From Hymenobacter yonginensis (GTDB taxonomy: Bacteria > Bacteroidota > Bacteroidia > Cytophagales > Hymenobacteraceae): a DNA stretch of 64,000 bases. This document shows positions 15,842-26,482 of the stretch, piece after piece (position 1 is the stretch's first letter; the number at the start of each line of letters is the position of its first letter). The stretch covers positions 3,782,501 through 3,846,500 of the forward strand of contig NZ_CP115396.1 of assembly GCF_027625995.1 (NCBI RefSeq), given 5' to 3'. Made by a program: the position numbers and the translations under genes. Under the pieces are notes generated by a model. It was not told where the DNA came from. It did no database searches and saw only the letters and a list, made by a program, of their open reading frames with translations.

Positions 15842-17245
15842 TTAGGCCACTGTTTTTTTGGCGGGCTCCTTCTCAAAATACCGCTCGGCGACAGGTTTCA
15901 CCAGGAAGTTGGCAATCAGGCCCACCACCAGCAGCACTGCCATGGTGTAGAACACCGACTGATATGCCGCCGCGCCCACTAGGCCTTTGTCTTTGGCGCT
16001 GCCGTGCAGGTAGTTCACAATCACGGGGCCGAGTACGCCGGCCGTACTCCAGGCCGTGAGCAGACGCCCGTGGATGGCGCCCACCTGCAGCTTGCCGAAC
16101 AGGTCGGAGAGGTAGGCCGGGATGGTGGCGAAACCACCGCCGTACATGGTCAGAATCACGCAGGACACCACCACAAACAGCGTCAGCTGGGCGCCGGCGC
16201 CCAGGGTCGGAATCAGGGCGTAGAGCAGAATGCCCAGGCCGAAGTAGATGGCATACGTGGTTTTGCGGCCCAGCTTATCCGAAGCCGACGACCAGAAGAA
16301 GCGGCCCAGCAAATTGAACAAGCTCAGCAAACCCACGAAGCCGGCAGCGGCCGCCGCCGTTACGCCGCGTCCGGCGCCCATAGCGGCATCCGAAAACGAC
16401 TCCTGAATGAGTGGTGAAGCCGTTTCGAGCACGCCGATACCGGCCGTCACGTTCATGCACAGCACCACCCACAGCAGCCAGAACTGCGGCGTCTTGATGG
16501 CGTTGTCGGCCGTTACGTTGCCGGTGGTGATGAGGGCGTTGTGGTCGGTGGAAGGCGTATAGCCCTCCGGCTTCCAGTCGTCGGCAGGCACCCGAATGGT
16601 CCAGACGCCGAACTGCATGAACAGCAAATAGATAACCCCCATGGCCAGGAACGTAGCGGCCACGCCCAGCGAGCCGGTACCAGCCGCCTTGAAGTGGTCC
16701 ATGAGCGTAACGGCAAGCGGCGAGCCAATCATAGCGCCACCGCCGAAGCCCATGATGGCCATGCCCGTGGCCACGCCCTTGCGGTCGGGAAACCACTTGA
16801 TCAGGGTGCTCACCGGCGAGATATAGCCGATGCCCAGCCCGATGCCGCCCACGAAGCCGTAGCCGAAATACACCAGCCAGATGCTGTGCAGGTGCACGCC
16901 CAGCGCGGCAATGAAGAAGCCGCCGCCAAAGCACAGCGCCGACGCCATCATGGCCTTGCGCGGCCCAACGCGCTCCAGCCACTTACCAAAAATGGCGGCC
17001 GAAAGGCCCAGCAGCACAATGGCAATGGAGAAGATTACGCCCAGCTGCCCGGGCGTCCAGTCGGCCGGGGCCGGGGCGTCGGGGTTGCCGCTGATGAGGG
17101 CGCCCAGGGGCTTTTTGAACACGCTGAAGGCATATGCCTGCCCGATGGCCAGGTGCACTGCCAGCGCGGCCGGCGGCACCAGCCAGCGGTTGTAGCCGGG
17201 GCCGGCTACGGTGCGGCTACGGTCCAGTAAAGAATCTTCTGCCAT
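15842..17245 (-). CDS. OFA (oxalate/formate antiporter) family MFS transporter
   Basis: A 467-residue, 12-segment MFS protein. The N-terminal WLVPPAALAVHLAIGQAYAFSVF and the inter-helix motif ERVGPRKAMM are typical of OFA proteins. A cytosolic loop lies near residues 215-250. Members exchange oxalate and formate or related small carboxylates; the substrate here cannot be read from sequence. Its position at the end of a Moco/formate-dehydrogenase-like island makes formate an attractive guess (inference). It is probably co-transcribed with the 47-residue gene downstream. Confidence 0.87.
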   Translation of the reverse strand: MAEDSLLDRSRTVAGPGYNRWLVPPAALAVHLAIGQAYAFSVFKKPLGALISGNPDAPAPADWTPGQLGVIFSIAIVLLGLSAAIFGKWLERVGPRKAMMASALCFGGGFFIAALGVHLHSIWLVYFGYGFVGGIGLGIGYISPVSTLIKWFPDRKGVATGMAIMGFGGGAMIGSPLAVTLMDHFKAAGTGSLGVAATFLAMGVIYLLFMQFGVWTIRVPADDWKPEGYTPSTDHNALITTGNVTADNAIKTPQFWLLWVVLCMNVTAGIGVLETASPLIQESFSDAAMGAGRGVTAAAAAGFVGLLSLFNLLGRFFWSSASDKLGRKTTYAIYFGLGILLYALIPTLGAGAQLTLFVVVSCVILTMYGGGFATIPAYLSDLFGKLQVGAIHGRLLTAWSTAGVLGPVIVNYLHGSAKDKGLVGAAAYQSVFYTMAVLLVVGLIANFLVKPVAERYFEKEPAKKTVA

Positions 17246-17443
17246 GAGGAATGGTGGTTTTGGTGGTGAGGTAGAACAGAAACGCCCAAAGCACGACCGG
17301 AAGCCGTGCCTGATTTTTAGGAAGATATCGGCTTTGTACGCCGATTAGCGGCAAACGCCCAACTATTTTTTGCTAAAAAGCTATAGGTCCGGCTTCGCCC
17401 CCAGCAGCTCCCCTCCTACCCCGGCCACCCGATACCGCCGCGG

Positions 17444-18979
17444 CTACTCCCGGGCCGGCTGGCGCAGCAGCCAGCCGCGCAGGCCCTTTGCGCGCGAGGC
17501 CTGCAGAAAATCCTGCACCCCGGCGGCCATGGCCTGCGCCATGCGGCGCTGGGCGGCGGGGTCGGTCAGCACCTTTTCGTCTTCCGGGTTGGAGAGAAAG
17601 GCCGTTTCCACCAGTGCGTTGGGGTACTCGGTGGGGCCATTCAGGCCAAAGTTGAAATTGCCGACCAGCCCCCAGCCCGGCAGGCCGGTCTCGGCCTGCA
17701 TGCGCTGGTAGAGCGCCGCCGCCAGCGGCCGAAACGCCACGTAGCGGTAGAAAGCCGCCGTACCCCGTGCCGCCGCGCTGCCCGCCGAATTCACGTGGAT
17801 GCTCACCAGCAGCGCGGGCCGACGCTGGCGCAGCAGCAGCACCCGGTCGCCGTTGTCCACAGTGCGGTCGTCGGTGCGGGTCATGAGGACACGAGCGCCG
17901 CGGCGCTCCAGCTCCTGCTGTAGCTGCCGGGCAATGGAGAGCGTGAGGTCTTTTTCACGGATTCCGGCCGGGGTGGCCGCGCCGGTGTTGGTGCCGCCGT
18001 GGCCGGCGTCGATGGCGACCAGCAAGCCCTTCAGGCGCAGTTTGGCTGGCGGGCGCGCCACCTGCACCACCAGCGTATTGCGCACGTAGCCTACGTGGTA
18101 GCCCCAGCTTTGGCGGTGCCGCAGCGGCAGAACCATCCGAAACACGTCGGGCTGGGGCTGCTCGTAATACACGTCGCCCAGCTCCTGCAGGCCGGCGCGC
18201 TGCGTTATCCAGTTGGTGTTGGACGTGGCCCCGAACACATCCACGACCAGCCGGGTGGGGTTCTGGAGCAACTGGGTGCGGTAGGGCAGGCGCTGGCTGA
18301 GCGGCAGGCGCACGTAGTCGTAGAGCGAGTCGCCCTGCACACTCCACGAGCCGGTGAGCGTGGCCGGCACGAAGCCACCCGGCGGCAGCAGACGCACCAC
18401 TTCAGCGGGCACCCACGCGTGCTGGCCGGCCGCCAGCTGCACGCGGTACTGGCCCGCAGCCCGCCCTACCACGTGCAACACCACCAGCGAGTCGAGGTAG
18501 CCGAGCTTGGCGCCGCCCAGCCGGTCTTCACCCAGGCCATAGTTCAGGTAGGCCAGCCCGCCCTGGGTGAGGGCCAGCTGGGGTTGGTCGGGGCTGAGTA
18601 CCCGCACGGGCGCGGCGGTGGCCAGGGAATCGTGGCGGCCGTCGGGCAGGCGCAGGTGCAGCCACAGGGGCCGGCCGGCGGAGCCGCCGAGGGTGTCGGC
18701 AGCGGTGATGGTGTAGCTGCCCTGGTAGATGCCGCGCTGCCCGCCTGCTTGTTCGGGCGGCAGCTCAATCAGCGGCCGGCCGTTCAGGAACGTGGCCCGC
18801 CCGCCCGGTTCGCCGGTCAGGCGCACCTGCAGCTGGTCGCCGGGGCTGAGCCATAACTCACCGCCGGGCACAGTTTCCGCCGTTTTTATCGGGCGCTGGG
18901 CCGCCGCCGGATTGGCCCCCAACCATAGCAGCAGAGCCAGCCATCGGGCGGCAGAAATCCTTTCAAGAGCTTTTCGCAT
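17444..18979 (-). CDS. N-acetylmuramoyl-L-alanine amidase (Amidase_3) with long N-terminal region
   Basis: A 511-residue exported protein with a signal peptide (about 1-28). Residues about 318-493 form a zinc amidase: the ligands are H327 (DAGHGG), E342 (IREKD) and H395 (SIHVNS), and catalytic E458 is in VETAFLSN. It should cleave the lactyl-peptide bond in peptidoglycan during cell separation. The N-terminal 280 residues contain an SH3b/AMIN-like beta-rich region (RLVVDVFGATSNTNW is AMIN-like). The short basic tail SRAKGLRGWLLRQPARE is unusual. Confidence 0.9.
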   Translation of the reverse strand: MRKALERISAARWLALLLWLGANPAAAQRPIKTAETVPGGELWLSPGDQLQVRLTGEPGGRATFLNGRPLIELPPEQAGGQRGIYQGSYTITAADTLGGSAGRPLWLHLRLPDGRHDSLATAAPVRVLSPDQPQLALTQGGLAYLNYGLGEDRLGGAKLGYLDSLVVLHVVGRAAGQYRVQLAAGQHAWVPAEVVRLLPPGGFVPATLTGSWSVQGDSLYDYVRLPLSQRLPYRTQLLQNPTRLVVDVFGATSNTNWITQRAGLQELGDVYYEQPQPDVFRMVLPLRHRQSWGYHVGYVRNTLVVQVARPPAKLRLKGLLVAIDAGHGGTNTGAATPAGIREKDLTLSIARQLQQELERRGARVLMTRTDDRTVDNGDRVLLLRQRRPALLVSIHVNSAGSAAARGTAAFYRYVAFRPLAAALYQRMQAETGLPGWGLVGNFNFGLNGPTEYPNALVETAFLSNPEDEKVLTDPAAQRRMAQAMAAGVQDFLQASRAKGLRGWLLRQPARE

Positions 18980-19007
18980 CTGGCACCTCCCCTAATCAAC
19001 ATACATA

Positions 19008-19040
19008 AAAAGAGAGCCCCGCCAGGCGGCAGGGCTCTCC
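19008..19040 (-). terminator. Intrinsic terminator after the lipoprotein gene
   Basis: On the minus strand: GGAGAGCCCTGCCGCCTGGC then GGGGCTCTC followed by TTTTTAT. A strong GC stem with a clear T tract. It ends transcription of the 19059-19607 gene before the amidase gene. Confidence 0.9.
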
Positions 19041-19058
19041 GATACAAGGAAAAACAAG

Positions 19059-19607
19059 CTATTCCTCGCGCACGGCCTCGCGCAGATCTTTCACGTCGCG
19101 GCTGGTTTCCATGGCCGTAAACTCGGTCTGGAGGGCCCGGATGTGCAGTTCGTCGCGGCCTTTGATGTCAAGGCGGATTTTGCGGAACTGGGCGTTGAGG
19201 CGGCGGCTGATAACTGTGGCGTAGTCCCAGTCGCGCTGGGTCCAGGCCTTGCGGCGGGCCCGCACCTGCTGCATAAATTGCGTGAAGGCCGGCTCGATGG
19301 TGGCCGGCGTCAGCTGCTCGATACCAGCATAGGTGCCCAGCAGCTCGTTGGCGAAGGTACTGGCGTCGGCGTCGCTGATGGGCTGGCGCGCCCGGGCCCG
19401 CGACACGGAGTCGAAGCGGGCGGCGCGGCGGCCGGCCACGCGCAGCTTGGCGGCGGCGCGGTCGGCCAGCGTATCAAGGTTGCGGACTTCGTCGCGCACC
19501 ACTTCCTGGCGCTCACGCGGGGTGGTGTCGCAGGAGGTGAGCAACAGGGCAGCGCCGGCGGCCACGCCGGTAGCCGCCAGCAGGCGGAAGGTAGGAAACA
19601 GGTTCAT
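19059..19607 (-). CDS. Hypothetical lipoprotein
   Basis: A 182-residue protein with a lipoprotein signal: a hydrophobic segment followed by lipobox LLTSC at about residue 26. The mature part is highly charged and helical (many Arg/Glu; ERQEVVRDEVRNLDTLADRAAAK), suggestive of a coiled coil. I do not recognise a family. A sequence TACATTTC lies 14 bases before the ATG, near a Bacteroidota -7 element, so the leader may be very short. Confidence 0.75.
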   Translation of the reverse strand: MNLFPTFRLLAATGVAAGAALLLTSCDTTPRERQEVVRDEVRNLDTLADRAAAKLRVAGRRAARFDSVSRARARQPISDADASTFANELLGTYAGIEQLTPATIEPAFTQFMQQVRARRKAWTQRDWDYATVISRRLNAQFRKIRLDIKGRDELHIRALQTEFTAMETSRDVKDLREAVREE

Positions 19608-19663
19608 GGGCGAAATGTACGTAACCTACCCCTACTCAGGTTAGGCCTGCCGCCCCAGCCGGC

Positions 19664-20254
19664 CTAGCGCTGCTGCAGCCGAAACGTGAAGGGCAGCTCG
19701 TACACCACCGGCACGGCGCGCCCGGCCAGGCGGGCCGGAATCCACTGAGGCGGAATGGTGCGGCATAGGCGCAGCGCCTCTTCGTCGCAGCCGCCCCCGA
19801 TGCCCATCAGCACCTTGTGCCCGGAGGCACGGCCCAGCGTGTCGATGGCAAACGACACCAGCACCTTGCCCTGAATATTTTTGTTTTGGGCCTGCACCGG
19901 GTAGTTGAGCTTGGCCATATAAGCCGCCAGCGCGGCCTCGCCGCCCACAAACAGCGGCGGCTGCTGCACGCGGGTGCGGGTCCACTGGCCGGGGCTCACC
20001 TCCGCTTCGTACGGAATGTCCTCGATGGGACGGTAGAATAAGAGCTTGCCGGCGGTGTGGTCGTAGCGCTGCACCAGCACCTGACGGCCGTCGCGGGTGA
20101 GGCTGAAATACTCCCAGACGCCTACTTTACGGCCTTTGTCCATCTCGCCACTTTCCAGCTCGCTTTTGCGAATTCGTTGTTGCGCCGAAGCGCCGGGACA
20201 TAGCAATAGCAGCAACAGGGCGCAGAGCGCCGCGAAAGAGTAAAATTGTTTCAT
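19664..20254 (-). CDS. TonB C-terminal domain (energy-transducer-like) protein
   Basis: A 196-residue protein with a signal peptide ending ASAQ. The N-terminal half (GEMDKGRKVGVWEYFSLTRDG) resembles MORN-like 'toxin-antitoxin YwqK' motifs common in Bacteroidota. Residues about 105-193 form a TonB-type domain (GKVLVSFAIDTLGRASGHKV, then LPFTFRLQQR). It lacks the membrane anchor and proline-rich spacer of a true TonB, so it is a secreted TonB-domain protein of unknown role. Confidence 0.82.
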   Translation of the reverse strand: MKQFYSFAALCALLLLLLCPGASAQQRIRKSELESGEMDKGRKVGVWEYFSLTRDGRQVLVQRYDHTAGKLLFYRPIEDIPYEAEVSPGQWTRTRVQQPPLFVGGEAALAAYMAKLNYPVQAQNKNIQGKVLVSFAIDTLGRASGHKVLMGIGGGCDEEALRLCRTIPPQWIPARLAGRAVPVVYELPFTFRLQQR

Positions 20255-20502
20255 ACGGGTGGGAAGGAGGACGTTGCGGCCGGCTCAGGGGGGATAGAGC
20301 ACATTGCCGCCAGAGCAAAAAATTAGTGGCAAAGTTCAATTATATCTTCACCGCCGCTGCCCCCGTCACCTCCCGTTTTAGTATGCATAGGCCCCGGAAT
20401 GACCTGATTAGCTTTCGAAAACGACAACCTGCCGGGTAGAAGCAAGAAGTTAGATTCCGGAAATATACAAGTGTTATAGCAGATACACAAGCCGTTGCAG
20501 CC

Positions 20503-20979
20503 TCAGCTCTCCGGATTATCAAGCTGTTCGAGCAGGTCGCGGAGCTGCGCCTGCAGGCCCGGCTGGTGCGGGCAGATCTTCTCCAGGCGGCGCAGCAGCC
20601 GCAGGGCCCCAGCCGTGTCGCCAAGCATACGGCGCATAGTGGCCCAGCCCGCCAAAGCCCCGAAATGGCGGGGTTCCAGCCGCAGGGTTTGCTGCACGTC
20701 GCGGATGGAGGCGCGGTACTCGCCGCGCAGGTAATGGGCCGTCGCACGCTTGTTCCAGCCCTCAGCGTAGGCGGGCCGCGCCTGCACCAGCACGTCGAAC
20801 TCGGCAATGGCCAGGGTGTAGTCGCCGGCGGCCATGGCGCGCATGCCCACCTCCAGGTGCTTGTCGAGGCGGTGGTCGTGGGTGGTGAGCCAGTGCTGCC
20901 AGATGCCGTTCTGCAGCGCCTCAATCTCCGTGGGGGCGGTGGCCTCGCGCAGCCGCGCAAACAGGTCGTCGGGGTTCAT
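20503..20979 (-). CDS. TPR repeat protein
   Basis: A 158-residue soluble protein. Residues 39-140 contain about three tetratricopeptide-like repeats (MRAMAAGDYTLAIAEFDVLV, then YLRGEYRASIRDVQQTLRLE, then MLGDTAGALRLLRRLEKI). The N-terminal block DLFARLREATAPTEIEALQNGIWQHWL is conserved in my memory of Cytophagales TPR proteins. It is likely a protein-protein adaptor; partner unknown. The about 250-base gap to its left holds nothing I can name. Confidence 0.8.
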   Translation of the reverse strand: MNPDDLFARLREATAPTEIEALQNGIWQHWLTTHDHRLDKHLEVGMRAMAAGDYTLAIAEFDVLVQARPAYAEGWNKRATAHYLRGEYRASIRDVQQTLRLEPRHFGALAGWATMRRMLGDTAGALRLLRRLEKICPHQPGLQAQLRDLLEQLDNPES

Positions 20980-20993
20980 GGTCGTTAGTCGTG

Positions 20994-21064
20994 GTTTGTT
21001 TTTCGGTTTTCGATGCTGGCAACAACCCGTAGGCTTTCACTTCAACGAAAACCGAAAAACAAAC
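20994..21064. repeat. Word-like inverted repeat (TTTTTCGGTTTTCG)
   Basis: A perfect 19-base inverted repeat: GTTTGTTTTTCGGTTTTCG at 20994-21012 and its reverse complement at 21046-21064. The arms are low in complexity and flank a 33-base loop. It fills the gap between the TPR gene start and the metF stop. Similar in style, not in sequence, to elements at 29025, 45102 and 47213. Confidence 0.8.
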
Positions 21065-21077
21065 AACGAAAAACCCG

Positions 21078-22034
21078 TTAAAACAGCGCCGCCGCCACCT
21101 GCCGGATACTCTCCGACTTGCCCATGCTGTAGTAGTGCAGGCAGGGCACGCCGTGGGCCATCAGCTCGCGGCTCTGGTTGATGCACCACTCAATGCCGAT
21201 TTCGCGGGCCGCCGTGTTGTCGGGGGCCAGATGCACGGCATCGGCCAGCTCTTCCGGAATGTTGAGGTAGAAGGCCCGGGGCAGCATCGTGAGCTGGCTT
21301 TTGGTGGTGAGCGGCTTGAGGCCGGGGATGATGGGCACCGTAATGCCGGCCTCGCGGCAGCGCTTCTCGAAGGCAAAAAACTGCTCGTTGTCGAAAAACA
21401 TCTGCGTCACGATGTAGTCGGCGCCGCGGTCCACCTTGTGCTTGAGGTAGCGCAAATCGGCCCCGTAGTTCGGCGACTCGAAGTGCTTCTCAGGATAGCC
21501 AGCCGTGCCGATGCAGAAGTCCGTAGCCCAGGTATCGTCCTGCTTTTCATCCAGATAAGCACCCTTGTTCAGGTCCGACACCTGCCCAATCAGGTCGCAG
21601 GCGTAGGCGTGGCCGTCGGGGTCGGGCTTGAAGCTGCCTTCCGATTTAATAGGGTCGCCGCGCAGCGCCAGCACGTTGTCGATGCCCAGAAAGTGCAGGT
21701 CGATGAGGGCGTTTTCGGTTTCCTCCTTCGAGAAGCCACCACAAATAAGGTGGGGCACGGTGTCCACGTCGAAGCGGTTTTTGATGGCCGCGCAGATGCC
21801 CACGGTGCCGGGCCGCTTGCGCACGGTTTTCTTTTCCAGCAGGCCGTTGGGGTGCTGGCGGTACACGTACTCCTCGCGGTGGTAGGTCACGTCAATAAAC
21901 GGCGGCTTGAACTCCATCAGGGGCTCGATGTTGGAGAACAGGTTCTTGATGTTCTCGCCCTTTTTGGGGGGCAGGACCTCGAAGGAAAACAGCGTTTTGC
22001 CGTTGGCGCGGGTCAGGTGTTCGGTTACTTTCAT
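21078..22034 (-). CDS. metF: Methylenetetrahydrofolate reductase MetF
   Basis: A 318-residue flavoprotein reducing 5,10-methylene-THF to 5-methyl-THF, the methyl donor used by MetH. Family blocks seen are TLFSFEVLPPKKGENI, PPFIDVTYHREEYVY, ALRGDPI (folate-site region) and VTQMFFDNEQFFAF. ATG 22034 (MKVTEHLTRANGKTLFSFE) is chosen over a codon four residues upstream. It follows metH on the same strand after a 142-base gap that holds a REPIN-like element, so co-transcription under the same riboswitch is possible. Confidence 0.95.
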   Translation of the reverse strand: MKVTEHLTRANGKTLFSFEVLPPKKGENIKNLFSNIEPLMEFKPPFIDVTYHREEYVYRQHPNGLLEKKTVRKRPGTVGICAAIKNRFDVDTVPHLICGGFSKEETENALIDLHFLGIDNVLALRGDPIKSEGSFKPDPDGHAYACDLIGQVSDLNKGAYLDEKQDDTWATDFCIGTAGYPEKHFESPNYGADLRYLKHKVDRGADYIVTQMFFDNEQFFAFEKRCREAGITVPIIPGLKPLTTKSQLTMLPRAFYLNIPEELADAVHLAPDNTAAREIGIEWCINQSRELMAHGVPCLHYYSMGKSESIRQVAAALF

Positions 22035-22070
22035 CAGAAGCGCCAACTGGCAGGTGGCGAAGTATTGGAT

Positions 22071-22173
22071 GTAGCGCGAAGCTTTTGCTTCGCGTTTCGT
22101 TGATAAAAACAGATGCCGTGGCTGCGTGACAACACCATCAGCAACGGTACGCGAAGCAAAGGCTTCGCGCTAC
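22071..22173. repeat. REPIN-like element, GCGCGAAGC family, between metH and metF
   Basis: The left unit GTAGCGCGAAGCTTTTGCTT (a hairpin CGCGAAGC-TTTT-GCTTCGCG) is mirrored at the right by GCGAAGCAAAGGCTTCGCGC then TAC. The inner ends also pair through TTTCGTTG / CAACGGTA imperfectly. It ends four bases from the metH stop codon. Confidence 0.9.
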
Positions 22174-22176
22174 TGG

Positions 22177-25902
<3,726 letters not shown>

Positions 25903-25904
25903 AT

Positions 25905-25956
25905 CGGCTCTTCTAAAGAAAATCAGCAGCAAAAAGTGCCTATCCAGAAAGAGCCG
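25905..25956 (-). promoter_or_regulatory. Candidate translational expression platform of the metH riboswitch
   Basis: In the RNA, CGGCUCUU (25956-25949) can pair perfectly with AAGAGCCG (25912-25905), which ends two bases before the metH AUG, hiding the initiation region. The segment UCUUUCUGGAUA (25952-25941) overlaps that helix and is a perfect 12-base complement of UAUCCAGAAAGA at the 5' edge of the aptamer (26084-26073). The two pairings exclude each other. This is read from the sequence; the switching direction is inferred. Confidence 0.6.
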
Positions 25957-25976
25957 CGCGGGACGCGAATCCTGTT

Positions 25977-26086
25977 CTTATCTTCTTCCAGCGCCCGCAA
26001 AGGCCCTGAAAAGGGAATTAGCACCTTGTTTTATTTCAGGTTGCTAAGACGTCATCGGGCCCAATCCCTCGGTCTTTCTGGATAAG
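25977..26086 (-). ncRNA. SAM-I (S-box) riboswitch upstream of metH
   Basis: The minus strand carries the S-box core in order: P1 CTTATC (5') and GATAAG (3'), the P2/kink-turn region GAGGGATTGGGCCCGATGA, TTAGCAACC, and GGTGCTAATTCC, followed by a P4-like stem CCCTTTTCAGGG. All the strongly conserved blocks are present at normal spacing in 110 bases. When SAM is bound, methionine synthesis should fall. The aptamer ends 74 bases before the metH start codon. Confidence 0.95.
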
Positions 26087-26482
26087 TAACGCAGCGAAGA
26101 TACAACCGGAATTTCCGAAATTCAATTCCCCGATTTCCGGGCGTGTTCTGAAAGTGGCTTTTCCCGGCGGGTAATGGTGTCCGGACATTTATATGCACTC
26201 TGGGCTATACAGGCGGGCTATTCCACGGCGTTACTCGTCGGTTACCTGCTCGCTCCTTTTACACCGCTGGCTTATGCGCGCCCCCGCCGTTGCATGGTGG
26301 TGGCGCAGCAGCCGGCTCCATGCTAACAATTTGATAACCTGACGATAACCCTCTTCTGTATAAGGACTGCGGAACGTAGTAGGCGCTTTTTCGCTTGCGC
26401 TGTGTGAGAGGCATGGCAGGGCTATCCGAAAGCCGTATCTTACGCCTCGCCGTCTGTCATTTATCTGATTTCTAGCTGCCGA
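26087..26482. other. Intergenic region without recognised features
   Basis: About 400 bases between the metH leader and the DUF5686 gene. It must contain the metH promoter and that of the plus-strand gene. I see no convincing TAnnTTTG element, repeat pair or coding frame; a 93-codon minus-strand frame here has no protein-like composition. Confidence 0.5.

Noticed and set aside
22035-22176. Second SAM riboswitch before metF
   Set aside because: The gap is almost entirely a REPIN-like element; none of the S-box core blocks is present.
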